Below are positions 1 to 11,121 of a stretch of DNA of 64,000 nt, piece after piece. The number at the start of each line of letters is the position of its first letter. Position 1 is the stretch's first letter. Under the pieces are notes generated by a model. That model was not told the DNA's origin. It did not search any database and worked only from the letters and a program-made list of their open reading frames with translations. The position numbers and the translations under genes were made by a program. The stretch is taken from assembly GCA_038030265.1 (NCBI GenBank), contig CM075943.1:22506001-22570000 (forward strand), written 5' to 3'. The stretch is from Corythucha ciliata (lineage: Eukaryota > Arthropoda > Insecta > Hemiptera > Tingidae).

Positions 1-518
1 CAAATTTTGCGGGTTTGATTTGCTCAGAAAAGCTTGGCTCATTTGGGACCCATTCTCCTGCAATCCAAGAGAGACAGAATGAGAGTGAGGAATGTCACCC
101 TAAATGGTGGGGGGGCGTGCCACTTTGCACCCCCTCCCACCAGTTATTGGACTAATGCCGGCAGGTCGGCGAAAAAAAAGGCTAGGAGGCAGTCCGTAAA
201 TTTAATACATGCATAAATTTCGTATGAATTAAGGGGGGGCAAATATCGATATCCAACACGAATTTCCATGCAAACGGCGCGACAGAGAGAACCACGAAAA
301 CGAGTCTTGACCCTTCGCGGAAAGCTATTGTTTTGTGGTGGAAAAGAGATTTTATAACGGGGGGGGGGGGAATATTTCGTGGATTTATGGTCTGGTCTGC
401 AAAATTACTTAGGACATCCCCCTCGAGGGCATCGCTTTTCATTAGTGCAGTCAACACTAATTTCCTTTACTCAAATTTTAGACAGAACTTCCGACTTGTC
501 GTCCGTTGTTTTAGCCAG

Positions 519-3500
519 CTTTTTCTGCCCCAACAGCAATTACGACTGAAGCTGTTTGGCAAATGTTTTCCTACCTGTTCAGCCTCGTCGTCTGCATATG
601 CACCAGACGGGGTCTCAAGTTCGTTAGTAGAAACACTGAACTGTTCTTCATTTACCTCACTTGCAGCGTATTTTTTTCGTTCACCCTTAGTAAAGTGTTC
701 GGTGAGTACGTCAATGTCCGTTTGAGGGAAATGAGTGGGGGGGAGGGTTTACAAAATAATCCACCAACTTCCAATAATCAACCAAAGCATTCGTTGGATC
801 GCCGGCCGTTGTCCTCTCCGGTGTTGTTCTCAAAACGGCCAAAGTGACGTTGAACGCGAGCGGTAGTGACTTCATCAGGCAGATGTGGGAATCGATTTAT
901 GTCACGTTTTGTTACGTCGTTTTCTTTCTGATTGGATTCATCATCGGCGCAGTGGAGAATCAATGCAACTGGAATGATTTGGGTTTCATTCTAGCCATTT
1001 ACCTGACGTGCTACTTCGTGAGGTAATTACTTACAATTGTCGCTTTATTCCGACAATTTCAAAAAAAACCAACGCAGATTAGTGGCCTTCATGGTCAGTT
1101 CATTCGTCCTCATAAGACAAGGCAATCAAATTTCATGGAGGCACATTAAAGTCGGGGCTTGGGGAGTAAATAAAGGATCTGCAACCATGTTCAACGCCCT
1201 GTATTTCGCGCAGTTTTACCCTAATTTCAAACACAGAGTGAGCTAATTGCGGGTGTAAGAACTAAACAAAACAAAAATTCGTTAAATTTCGGTCAGTTCG
1301 TCGTATATGAGATGTGCATTGTTTGCCTGTCTATATTTTTCAACGCAGTCTTAACCACCGGGTTGTTGCGCGTCGAAGGAATGTACGACTTGAACCGTTC
1401 ACGAATTGTAAACATGAACGGCGCTATGTTTCGCATCAATCAATGCCGGGAAAGGTTCAAATAACGTTACCCAGTGTACTACGTGAGGCGGGACCCGCGC
1501 GATTTCAGCGGGCTCAGCGCTTTTAGCGGGCGTCCAATTTTTATTGAAAACGCACAAATAGGATCTGTTAGACGCTCAAGACGCTTATAGCTGAAATCGC
1601 GCGACTCCCGCTCTCTTAGACCGGGGCTAAGAATATTAACAATTTCAGCGTAACGCACAATGTTGCCTTACAGATCGATTTTTTCCCTAAAAATGAACTC
1701 AATCGTCTCCGACTCCAATTGGTTGTTCGTTGATTGGACCACTAGACTTCGTCATCCCTACGCGAAGCGACTGAAGGCATGAACACCCCCGGTCAAATCT
1801 CAATAACGAAAACGTTTTAAAAAATCCTCCTCAGGGACCGTCCTACGCTGAAGACCTAGGAGACACGATTCAAGTGCGATTTGTCAAGTGTAGCGTCTGT
1901 GGAGCCGAGACTTTAGCCCCTTTGACTAAAAGAGAATTCGAGTTGATGCTCAACGACGCTAAACAAAGAATAATGAAAACCCAAATGGTGCTATTGACAT
2001 AAATCGCAAGATTTGAACTTTTTTTTACCATTATAAAAAATGCAGGTCTCGTACTTTAAGCAAAACGAGCAAGAAACCCTGTCGATCGAAGGACTGCGCT
2101 ATCTCATCAATTTGATAGAACTCGCGTTCGCTCGAGAGGCGATGCTTTATTCGGAGGACGTCAAAATTCAAAGAGGAGGCACCAAAGTTCAATTGTCATT
2201 CTTGAATTTCTTCCAGTGGCTTCAAACTGCCACATGGGTCAACTACGCCTACGTGCCGACAAACAAGTTCAAAACTGTTTAAATTTTGTCGACAAATTGT
2301 TTAATACACCCCCCACCCCTTTCACATCCATCAGATTGAGGCTGTTCATGTTCCACTACACAACAAGCCACCAGTTTCGAATCTTCCACTCCATCTTAAC
2401 ATTCGTCGACATAGCGTTAAACATCTCCATGTTGGCGCTCTACCACCGCGATGACCACAATGGTCACGCTCAAGACGGATTTTGGTTCCAAATGGTCGAC
2501 TTGCTGTTTTGTTTGTATTTTATGGTGGAATTAACGCTCCAGGTACGATAAATCCCCGGTGTGGTGTTATGACTTGTTACTGAGAGATCGATTTTCCCTG
2601 TAGTTGCTGGGCATAGGTTTCATCCAGTATTTTTCACAAGTGGTCAACATCGTAGAGTTTAACGTGAGCATAATGGTGCGACCGTTGGAGATTTTTTTGG
2701 CTTCGTACTTGGCAAACAATGCAAAAACTCCAAATTATAACATATTCGACGATGAAAACGCTCGAGTTATATTCGGCATGAAATTTTTGCACCTGTTGAG
2801 ATTCAGTCGTCTTTACGTATTAGTAGCGGTGAGTATTTATATAAGAGGGACAAGGGTCTGTACAGAAAGTTGGAGGAATTTTTGAATCCCCCCCCCCACC
2901 AATCAAGTTTACTCCCCTGCAGGGGCGTAGCGTGCCATTTTGATGCTCGAGGTAATCACCAAGTCGAAGTCCATGGAAAGGCTTGATACGACGAATGAGT
3001 CGACGGCTGAGGCCGGATGCAGAGTTAGGCCCCGCGCACACTACGAGAAAAAAGACGCCGACGCGCGCGTCAGCGTCCGACTCGTGCAATAAAAACACAT
3101 AGAACTCTATAGGGCCTTTCACATTGGACGCGTACGCGAGAGTCGTCTCTTCCTCGAGAAAAAAGACGCCGACTCGCGCGTTGGCGTCTTTTTTCTCCTA
3201 GTGTGCGCCGGCCCTTAGAGTTGTCAGATTGCGGGCTGTATAATCCGCGTTTTGGGCTATTTCTGGGGACTACTTCGCGGTTAAAATTGAGGAAAAGCGT
3301 TAAACACAGTGATTTGGGATATTTAAATTATCTAAAAACGCGTGTACCGTGCCACTCGTCTAAAACAGAAATCATTCAACACTTACCCAACACTGAACGG
3401 GGCAATTCGCTGTAGTCCGAGAAGTGTTGGGGGTCACTCAGTTGCATTTTGGGTGAACAGAACGGCCCTTGAGCCTGTGTAAAGTACAGGTTCTATATGC

Positions 3501-6500
3501 GGCCCTCGATTTATCGCTCTGGAGTTCAACTAAAACAGATGACAATGCAAAATAATGTCATTTTTATCCGCAAAAGTTGGGTTTGAGGACAAGATAAATC
3601 GCATTTCTCGTGAATTGAGAGTCGTCCGTGGTGGGTTTGAACCACTTACAGCTTAAATCGGACGTAACTCGATAAAATGACACTACCCCTCCTCTCCCAC
3701 TATTTGTCCTCGGGGCCCAACGACGCGGAGTGGCAGCGCTTTTGGAAGGACGATAATGAGTGTGGAAAGGGCCTGGGGGGGGGGACCTGAAAAGTGGAAG
3801 TCCTGAAACGGTACGAGGCGAAATTTCACGGTGTTGTCCCATGGCACGATCACAAAACCAATTACGCGGTGTTGAATCCATCAAAATGAAATTTCGCGAG
3901 GTCTGATCATTGAAAAAAAATGTTCGTGATGGTTCTTCATAAAAAATGTTACGAGTTTTAGGCCCGTATTCAGAAACCGACCTTAACCTTTAAGCCGTCT
4001 TCACGTGAGTTGTCAAAGCTCGGGCTTTGAGCTGTGTCCAATGAAATATTATAATGAATCCCTGACGCGTGGACACCTGTTTTATACCTCGGGAGTACCT
4101 CTCAACATTTTTTCAAAAACCCCGTCAGAAGTCATTCGAATTGACTGTAATACACTCAGTGACTCTTGAAAAACAAAGTTTTATGCCATAAATTCATTAA
4201 GAAAGTTTTCAGAGAGAATTTAATGGTGTCAGCTATACGAGACACATATCATGCAGGCCGAAAAAATGAAGCATTTTGAATTAATTTTTGGGACATCCTA
4301 ATTTACTCGGGACTCTCGGGAATCGACCCGGCAACCCGCAAAACTTCAAATGGTTGTTAATTCCTCTTGACCCTGAACACTATATAGCAATAGCCTCCCT
4401 CCTCAAGCATTACTTTTTCAAAATACCATGTACCACTGGTACTTTACCTCGAACGAGCCAAATTAGTTTTCCCATTAACCAAAATTATAGGAAGAGCTTA
4501 TGCCATGAAATTTGGTTCATCATAAATCTTAAATCGCCGAAATCGTGTTTTGAAAGAGCGAAATCCAAGGGATTAGTTTTGAAAGAGCGAATGACCGCGA
4601 AATTGGGGTTTGAAAGAGCCAAACCAACGGAATTATGTGTTTGAGAGATCAAAAATCCCAAAAATTTTAATTTGAACGAGCTAAATGCGTAAAATTTGGC
4701 TTTGAGAGGTCGAAACTTTGGGTTTAAAATAGACTCAATGGCGATATTTGGTTTTAGAAAGAGCCAAATGCGCAGGATTTGTTTTGGATCAGATATTGAG
4801 CCTAAATGCCACGTTTTTTGGTAGAATGTTCTGGATTCTGGGGCCGTATTCCAAGATTTTTGTTTTAATGAAATCTCTAACACCAAATTCATCCAGATTC
4901 TTGAGTTGATATATGACACTGCTATACAAAACCCAGGCTTTGGGAAACAAAGACAGTGGGCTTCGGGCTATTGTTTTTTATAAGAAAATAAAGAAATTAC
5001 GCGGATAGTATAAGTGTGGCGGGAGGGAAGGGAAAATATATGTGAGAATATTTTACCGCCACCCCCGTCATTGAAGCCAAAACCGCCCCTGAAACCGGCC
5101 TTTAACTGTCACAGCTCACATGTGAAACCGCCTTTAAGGGGGAGTTGCACGGGTGATTCCTCGACCGTCCTCCGATAACCATACTACCCTCTACTTCTAC
5201 TACTCGGCATACGTTTTCTGGCCTTATTTCTGCACCAATCCTGGTTTTTAAGGACTCGTTTTAATCTTCAGGAAATTCCGCATATGCAGTAGTTTTCCTT
5301 TTTTCAAATTTCATCCCAGAAGTTATTTTAAATTCGCCTTGAACTTTTACCTTGTAATTTCACGGTTTTTTTTTTGGCTTATTTGAAAAAATGAAAACTA
5401 ATTCATTCGCGGAATTTCCTGAAGATTAAAACGAGTCCTTAAAAACCAGGATTGGTGCAGAAATAAGGCCAGAAAATGTATGCCAAGTAGTAGACGAGAG
5501 GGATTGGAGGGGGGTCGAGGAATCATCACTGCAGTTCCCCCTTAAGGCCAATAAGGTAGTGTAGGTTGGGGGGGATGCCCCACTTAGTCAAAACAGAGGC
5601 ACCTGATCCATCTCACTTGTACATGCAATGAACCCTCCCTCCCCTTACCCAGGCGATGTCACCGCAAATCGTAACGATGCTCGAAAAGAAAATAAAAAAC
5701 GATGTAATGCGAAGCTACGACATCGGCAAAGCCTATTTGATGAGCATTGACCGCGTGTCGAGGATCTTGGCCACAATGGTAAACAACGAGGCCGTGCTTC
5801 AAGAACTGAGGAAAATGATCGAACAGGAACGTCTTAAAATGTCTAAGGAATTAGGTGGGACCCCCACCCCATCTCTCCATTCATTAGACGGCGCTGTTGA
5901 AACACTTTATTTTTGTTTCTAAGGTCTAATTCAGAGAGATAATCCATCCATCGCTGTCACGGTGAAAACCAAGCACGCTATTAGAAGCATCTTTAATACT
6001 GTGAACGATTGTTTGACAGACATGAAAGAAGAAGGTGAATTCTGTCTTCCCTCCCCCCATAAATTTTAGTTTTTCTCTCCAAATCCACTGGAATTCACTT
6101 TTCAGTTCATTTCCAGGGATTTTGGACTCAATAGAACACAAATGTTTACTCGAATCGCTTGACGAAGTGAGGAAAGAGTTGAGAGAGATTGATTGGATAG
6201 AGCCTTGTCCTCCTGACTTCCTACTGGGCCAGATTCCATGGCTAAGCAAAACTGGCGCTAATTTTTTCTTGGTACGCCAGCGATTAAAATTTGTTTGCCC
6301 CCACCCCTTTCAAGCTTCACTCACAAAAAAATGTGTTCCAGCTACACGCAGAACTTCAGAATTACGATTTCAACGACGTTTTGATCAGGCAGGGTGACGA
6401 CCCTGTCGGTATATTTATTCTGGTGTCCGGCCTTTTGAAGTGTGTGTACAAGCCGACCCCCACGACGATACAGGTTTAAATGCCGCGCGATTTTGTGCGA

Positions 6501-7481
6501 ATTATTGTTATTGTGTTATTGTATTGTTTTTTTTCAGTTATCGAACAAATTTGGTGTCCTGCCTAATTACGACTTTTTTTCTAATACAAAATTCTCAGAG
6601 CCCCAAGAGGAGATAGCCGTGACTGGGAATGTGATCGGTGAAATTGGTTTAGTCACCGGCCGACGCTACGACATGACAGTCTCGTGCGACACTGCCGTTC
6701 AAGTGATTTATTTCGGCTATTTTCTACTTCGTAGGGGGGGGGGGATATTCTAAACGAGTTCAAAACAGGCGTACTTCGTTCCCTGGGAAACTGTGAAAGA
6801 ACTTGTGTACCAGTCACCGGACTCTGACATTATACAAGCGAGAATTTGGAAAACGATCGGCGTTAGAATCACGATCAACCTCCTCGAAATGGACGCTCAT
6901 TTTCAGGTTAATTTCCACGGTAGAAAACCGTCCTTCCTAAATTATTTTTGTGTCCACTGCAGAACTGGGACCGCTCAAAATTGCTAATGTACATCGATCG
7001 GGGCATGGTGCCTATATTAAACGACATTCATTGCCTCAATTTAACCGAATATTTGGAAGAAACCGTTCTAATTGAAGGCGTTATAATGGATCGCACGACG
7101 CGAATAACATATTTCGCGCCTCTACTTCTACCGAAAACGATTCGTCGAGTTCTTTTACCTGTTTGTTGTAAAAATCGTGTGAACGTTAACACTAAACACA
7201 ACATTTTTAACGTTTTTACGCTGTGACAGGATCACCCACTTTGGGATTTTCCCACTGTTTACGAGACGAAACTGCTTATCATACCGGACGTAAGATACGA
7301 CGAAGAATTTATTTTCGGCAGAGAAGCCCTGTTGAGGGATCATTATAACGAAGTTTATCAACCCAAAATAGCGGAAGTTCATGCACTGGATGATGCATCC
7401 AGTATGCAGGGAACTACAGCGAGAAAGGTTGGAAATGTGGTACGGGCTATACGCGGCTGTGGTATCCGAAAAACACTATAA
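519..7481 (+). CDS. SLC9C: Sperm-type Na+/H+ exchanger, SLC9C family (5'-partial)
   Basis: Spliced from about 16 exons whose phases all agree: 519(or 537)-701, 788-1022, 1078-1237, 1297-1454, 1674-1776, 1835-1987, 2046-2266, 2335-2542, 2604-2828, 5653-5854, 5924-6034, 6117-6271, 6342-6473, 6538-6702, 6769-6906, 6963-7160, 7230-7481 (stop TAA). The order is the second half of the exchanger membrane domain (GVNKGSATM at the usual GxRGS position, with Lys for Arg), a linker, a voltage-sensor-like ion-transport domain (2335-2828; S4-like segment MKFLHLLRFSRLYVL), then a cyclic-nucleotide-binding domain (IRQGDDPVGIFILVSG; phosphate-cassette GEIGLVTGRRYDMTV). That combination is diagnostic for SLC9C, a plasma-membrane Na+/H+ antiporter of sperm flagella in known animals. 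The first transport helices lie before the window. Exon 1674-1776 appears to use a GC donor. The intron 2829-5652 is swollen by repeats. S4 shows fewer basic residues than typical. Family assignment is firm; exact ends of the first exon are not. Confidence 0.88.
2920..2932 (+). repeat. hAT-like terminal motif CAGGGGCGTAGCG
   Basis: CAGGGGCGTAGC is a common terminus of hAT-superfamily non-autonomous elements. It lies just after a poly-C run in the large SLC9C intron. The matching right end was not found, so this is probably a truncated copy. Confidence 0.4.
3028..3214. mobile_element. PIF/Harbinger-like MITE with TTA target duplication
   Basis: The two ends are inverted copies: GCGCACACTA followed by GAGAAAAAAGACGCC on the left, and its reverse complement on the right, with CG-rich inner arms (GACGCG/CGCGTC). 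TTA stands immediately outside both ends (3025-3027 and 3215-3217). A 3-bp TTA duplication with a GGCCC-type terminus fits PIF/Harbinger. It has no coding capacity and lies in the SLC9C intron. A small related hairpin (GAGAAAGACGTC) occurs at 36041-36080. Confidence 0.7.
3218..4285. other. Intronic stretch, no gene seen
   Basis: Part of the 2.8-kb SLC9C intron. It contains a poly-G tract near 3776-3785 and short ORFs that match no family I recognise. Confidence 0.5.
4286..4465 (+). repeat. Diverged single copy of the 145-bp tandem unit
   Basis: Starts GGGACATCCTAATTTACT and continues through GGCAACCCGCAAAACTTC and TGACCCTGAACACTA, matching the array at 23588-24115 unit for unit but with scattered substitutions. 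It shows that the unit is dispersed as well as tandem. Confidence 0.75.
4530..4850. repeat. Degenerate ~30-nt word array ('GAAAGAGC(C)AAA' type)
   Basis: Successive diverged units alternate an AAATT-containing word with TTTGAAAGAGC(C/G)AAA. No open frame of a known family. The same word type, on the opposite strand, recurs at 12700-13160, 52920-54150 and 61290-62130. Confidence 0.65.
5134..5545. mobile_element. TTAA-flanked MITE, family A, copy 1 (near-perfect foldback)
   Basis: Begins TTAAGGGGGAGTTGCA and ends with the near inverse TGCAGTTCCCCCTTAA. The inner arms also pair (GATTAAAACGAGTCC against GGACTCGTTTTAATC; ATTGGTGCAGAAATAAGG against its complement), so about 410 bp form one long hairpin. 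The TTAA at both ends suggests a TTAA target duplication, as in piggyBac or Kolobok. It lies in the SLC9C intron. Confidence 0.8.
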
Positions 7482-8600
7482 ATGCGAAACTTGTTCTCTC
7501 GGGCGGCAGATTTTGCAGGTAGCCAGAGGAGGGCAAGGGCGTTGCGAGCCTGGGCTGTTGTAGATGCCACTCTGTCAGACCCCATCAAACAGACGTAGTT
7601 CAGGCGATCACCCCTCCCCCCTTGAACGAGTGTAAGGGACCCACACTTCTAAAATTTCACGCGTCAAAATAGTCAGGCATGTGGTGGGGAGATGGGGTGG
7701 GGCTTTTTAGCAGTAGTAGGGCCGGATTCGCGATTTATGATAATAAAACACTCCAATTTTCCCCTCCCCCTCCTATCATAACAAACTAAAAACAACTACA
7801 GTAGGGGAGCCAAATTTACAGTCTCTTGACCAACAGAAGAACTGGAAGTTCAGTTTACTGGCCGAGTTGTGTGTTTGATTTTGTTGCTAAGAATGGTAAT
7901 TTGTTGTGTTTGAAAGTCTGTAAATCTCTACCGTCTGCTGCCTAGGGCTAAATCAGCAAACAACCGCAGGTTTGGCCAAATGAAACTGTTTATGGTGTGG
8001 GGGGAGGCGATCTGTAGATGATTTTTGTGGGTTAAGTCTCGCCTGAGGAAACAAAGTGTGGGTCTTTAAAATTTCATCAATATATTGCCAGTGTCCGGCT
8101 TTGAAAATGACTAAACGCAGGCTGTTTGGCCAAGAAACTGAGAGCAGAGTTTGGCATGGGAATCGAGAGTTTTGGCCACCCCCCCCCCCCCCCGACAGAA
8201 AAATTATTGGGGGTTTTTAGTCCGGGCATATGCGCGAATCCAGAAGTCGGCTCAAGGGGGACCATGACCCCATCCTACCACCACACCAAACAGTTTCTGT
8301 GGCATAGTAGCTCGAAAAATCTCTGAACATTGAACTATCGAACAAATTAGGGAAACCCAAACGCCGGAGAAGTGAGAAAAAACAACAGCGTTGAACAACT
8401 ATTTGACGTGAACTATAATAGCATTTCCCGTTTCCACAAAAACCTGCGTTTGGGCAGTTCATTTCCACCCGTCCGACGAGAAGACGGGTGGAAATGAATC
8501 GTCTCGATTCAGAATTTTATGCAAATGGGAAACGCTATAACATGTTTGTCCAAAATATTCCTCGTCCCGAAGTCCCCGAAGGGGATGGGGGGGGGGGACG
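7482..8600. other. Intergenic, no gene seen
   Basis: 3' flank of SLC9C. It contains poly-C/poly-G runs (around 8179-8193 and 8588-8598) and a small inverted repeat (CATTTCCACCCGTC/GACGGGTGGAAATG) at 8459-8499. Confidence 0.5.
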
Positions 8601-9480
8601 AATGGTTTATCGATTTAGTCAATTAAGCTTTTAAGTGCGCGAATAGCGCGAATGGTCCGTTTAGCAGTTTATAGGGCGTGATTAGTCAATCAAGCCACTT
8701 TCAGCTCAAGTTCAAGCGTGAACCGTAAGTTTAACCATTTATAGACCGCACAGAGTCAGTTTTACCAATTTTTGAGCGTGATTAGCCGCAGTTTGGCAAT
8801 TTTTACGGCGCAAACTGTCAGTACGGCCATTGCTAGCGAGTGTGAATAGTCAACGTGTGATATTTTCAGGGCGCGAATCCGACTTTTCCACGGAGAAGAT
8901 AGAGTACGAACTCAGTTTAGACATTATCAAGGCGCAAAATGGTTAATTTAACCATATTATGGACGGAAATAGTCAGTTTCGCCATTTGTATGGTGCGAAT
9001 CGTCAGTTTGGTTGGAAAGAATATTAGCCATGGCGATATTTTAAGGGCAAGAATCCATGCCGTTTCAGATCCGAATGGTTAGTTTTGTCGTTTTTAGAGC
9101 AGGCAATGCATGTTTAGCCATTTTCTACGCGCGAATGCTCAGTTTTGGCCGTTTTGAGGGCAGGAAACACCTGTTCAGGCATTTTCACGTCGCGAATAGT
9201 CAGTTGAGCCTTTTTTTGGGACGTGAATATAGTCCGTCAAGTCAAAGGCGCGAATGGTCAGTATTGACCATTTTCGGCGCGTGAATGGTCGATTTAGTCA
9301 TGTTCAGGGCTGCAAGAATCGTCAGCTTGGCCATTTTTAAGGCGCTTGAAGTCCATGTGGCTATTTTTAGAGCATGAATGTCCTGTTTGACAATTTTTAG
9401 GGCGCAAATATAGTCATTTCAGCCCTTTGCAAGGCGCTAATCGTCAGTTTTATTACTTTGGGGCACGATTACAGCCAGTT
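8600..9480. repeat. Degenerate ~35-nt word array ('GCGCGAATGGTCAGTTTAGCC' type)
   Basis: About 25 diverged units of a phrase such as GGCGCGAATAGTCAGTTT followed by GGCCATTTTTA. ORFs in it are by-products of the repeat. A reverse-complement version of the phrase appears at 14150-14480. Confidence 0.75.
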
Positions 9481-9483
9481 CAG

Positions 9484-9730
9484 AGCCCAGCAGAGTGGCC
9501 GAGGTCGGCATGGCGTCGACTCTCATGTCCAGGTATCGTCTACTGAGTGGTTCGATTCCCACTACAGGCAGGATTATTTGAGTAAAAATGATGAATCACG
9601 TTTAAAAAAAGTAAAGTGTGTGCTCTCGCCCTCGTCCACGACACCTTATGGTAAGGTAGTTGGACGTAAAGCCCCGTTGGATTACTTACAGTCAGTTAAG
9701 CCGTTATTATGGAGGGATAGGGAATAGTCA
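9484..9730 (+). repeat. tRNA-derived SINE (Leu/Ser-like head)
   Basis: The first 85 bases look like a class II tRNA. The A-box-like segment is GTGGCCGAGGTCGG (9495) and the B-box-like segment is GTGGTTCGATTCC (9547). They are followed by a non-tRNA body including AGTTGGACGTAAAGCCCC. The acceptor ends do not pair well, so it is not a functional tRNA gene. The call of SINE rests on the head-plus-body layout. Confidence 0.55.
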
Positions 9731-10415
9731 TGTAGGCTTCCGTCAGAAATTATTTCCTGTGACCTCATGACTTCAATAAGGGAGGGGCCTCTCCCTTGGA
9801 TCCACCACTGTCCCGGCAACGATATTTTTCAGCTATTCAACAGTCAACTAAACGACTTTTCAATCGTGGAACTGACTGTTTGGCGTCTAAGTGCCTGTCT
9901 TTCCCTTAAAACAAAAGTGACCAGAAAATTATCAATTCAACCTCAAAAAATAACAATGTTATGAAGTAATTGTCAATTCTGCTCTAGAATCTTGATTTTT
10001 GTTGCCTGTGGAAACAGCCCCTTCGAGCCTTCGACTAAACGACAAGCACTTCATCATACAGAGACTTCTCTGTCAAGGAAGTCAAGTAATAAGTAGGCCT
10101 AAAACTGGGAGCATAGCCCATGGAAATAGACTCAAACCGGTCAAACTCTTCTCTGTCACCTCGTCAAAAAATTCAGAGCCGGGGCTGCTCAAGTGCTCAT
10201 GGCCACGCTACACCCGGCTCAAGTACGAAGGGGTTTGAAATTAAATGACACTGCGGTGGTATCCACGTGAAAACAGTTCGTACTTTCGCCTCCCTCGTGA
10301 ATATCATTTAAAGATACCAAAGGCACGTAGAATATTTCCCGTCATTTTTAACGACCCGGTTTTTCACCGTTCATACACTAAATCGTAACACCAAATCACT
10401 TATCATTTTTTACAG

Positions 10416-10487
10416 CGAAAAGCCGTCGGATTTTCAGCCGGCTCGAGTTCACCAAATAAAGACAAGGAACGCCGAGACGATCAATGA
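10416..10487 (+). CDS. Possible terminal coding exon with downstream poly(A) signal
   Basis: A good acceptor (TTTTTACAG) precedes an open frame, RKAVGFSAGSSSPNKDKERR followed by DDQ and stop. AATAAA occurs 22 bases later (10509-10514), followed by a T/GT-rich stretch. This looks like the last exon of a plus-strand gene. It could be an alternative 3' end of SLC9C, since the exon starting at 7230 contains in-phase donors (AAG|GTTGGA). That link is inference only. Confidence 0.3.
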   Translation, partial: RKAVGFSAGSSSPNKDKERRDDQ

Positions 10488-11121
10488 TCAGAGTGGACGA
10501 TTAACCACAATAAAGTGTTTTTTATTGTTATTAATATGTAAAAAGTTTTCGCGCCTCATTTCACATTAAAACGCCTCAATTCCACACTAACGTTAAAAAG
10601 CAATGAGCAAGGCGGGCGGGTGGCTCAACAGGTTTGAAATTTGAAGTCATGACGCGCGCGCACGACCGTTCTTCCAGCAGAAGCCAGACGCTAATCAGTG
10701 ATTACTGTTAAATTTCTGCACTGAACCTTGGATTAGTCGCAAAATCCGGAATTATCTCTCAGTTCTCTTTGTTAAACTTTTCGCTTTGGTTTCTGTGGAA
10801 TTCGGCAGTAATTATGTGACTCATCAAATAATTATTTCACTCCCTTTGGGCGATCACATCAATTGGGGTATGTATGAATTTGTTTTGCCCAACAAATCCG
10901 TTTTGTCAGGACCAAACGCTCGGTACTTACGTAAACTAAAGTGTTGTCAAATTGAAAAAAAACAAAAACAGGGTATTGCTTTAATTAAAAGTCTGAGGCC
11001 AAGTACCACCCAGTTCTTATCTTCGTTGCTCTGTGTCGACAGTTAGGTACCACGCAACTTACGTTGAATTCGCTTCCTTTGAAAATCATCTAATTGTTTC
11101 ATTCGACAGGAACGTGGAACC

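Noticed and set aside
4485..4919. 144-codon minus-strand open frame
   Set aside because: Translation of a degenerate word array; repetitive peptide (SKPNFA..LK) without family match.
8600..9480. CRISPR-like regular repeats
   Set aside because: Units are diverged and there are no unique spacers or cas genes; the genome is eukaryotic.
9489..9573. Functional tRNA-Leu/Ser gene
   Set aside because: A and B boxes are present but the acceptor stem does not pair properly and a SINE-like body follows.
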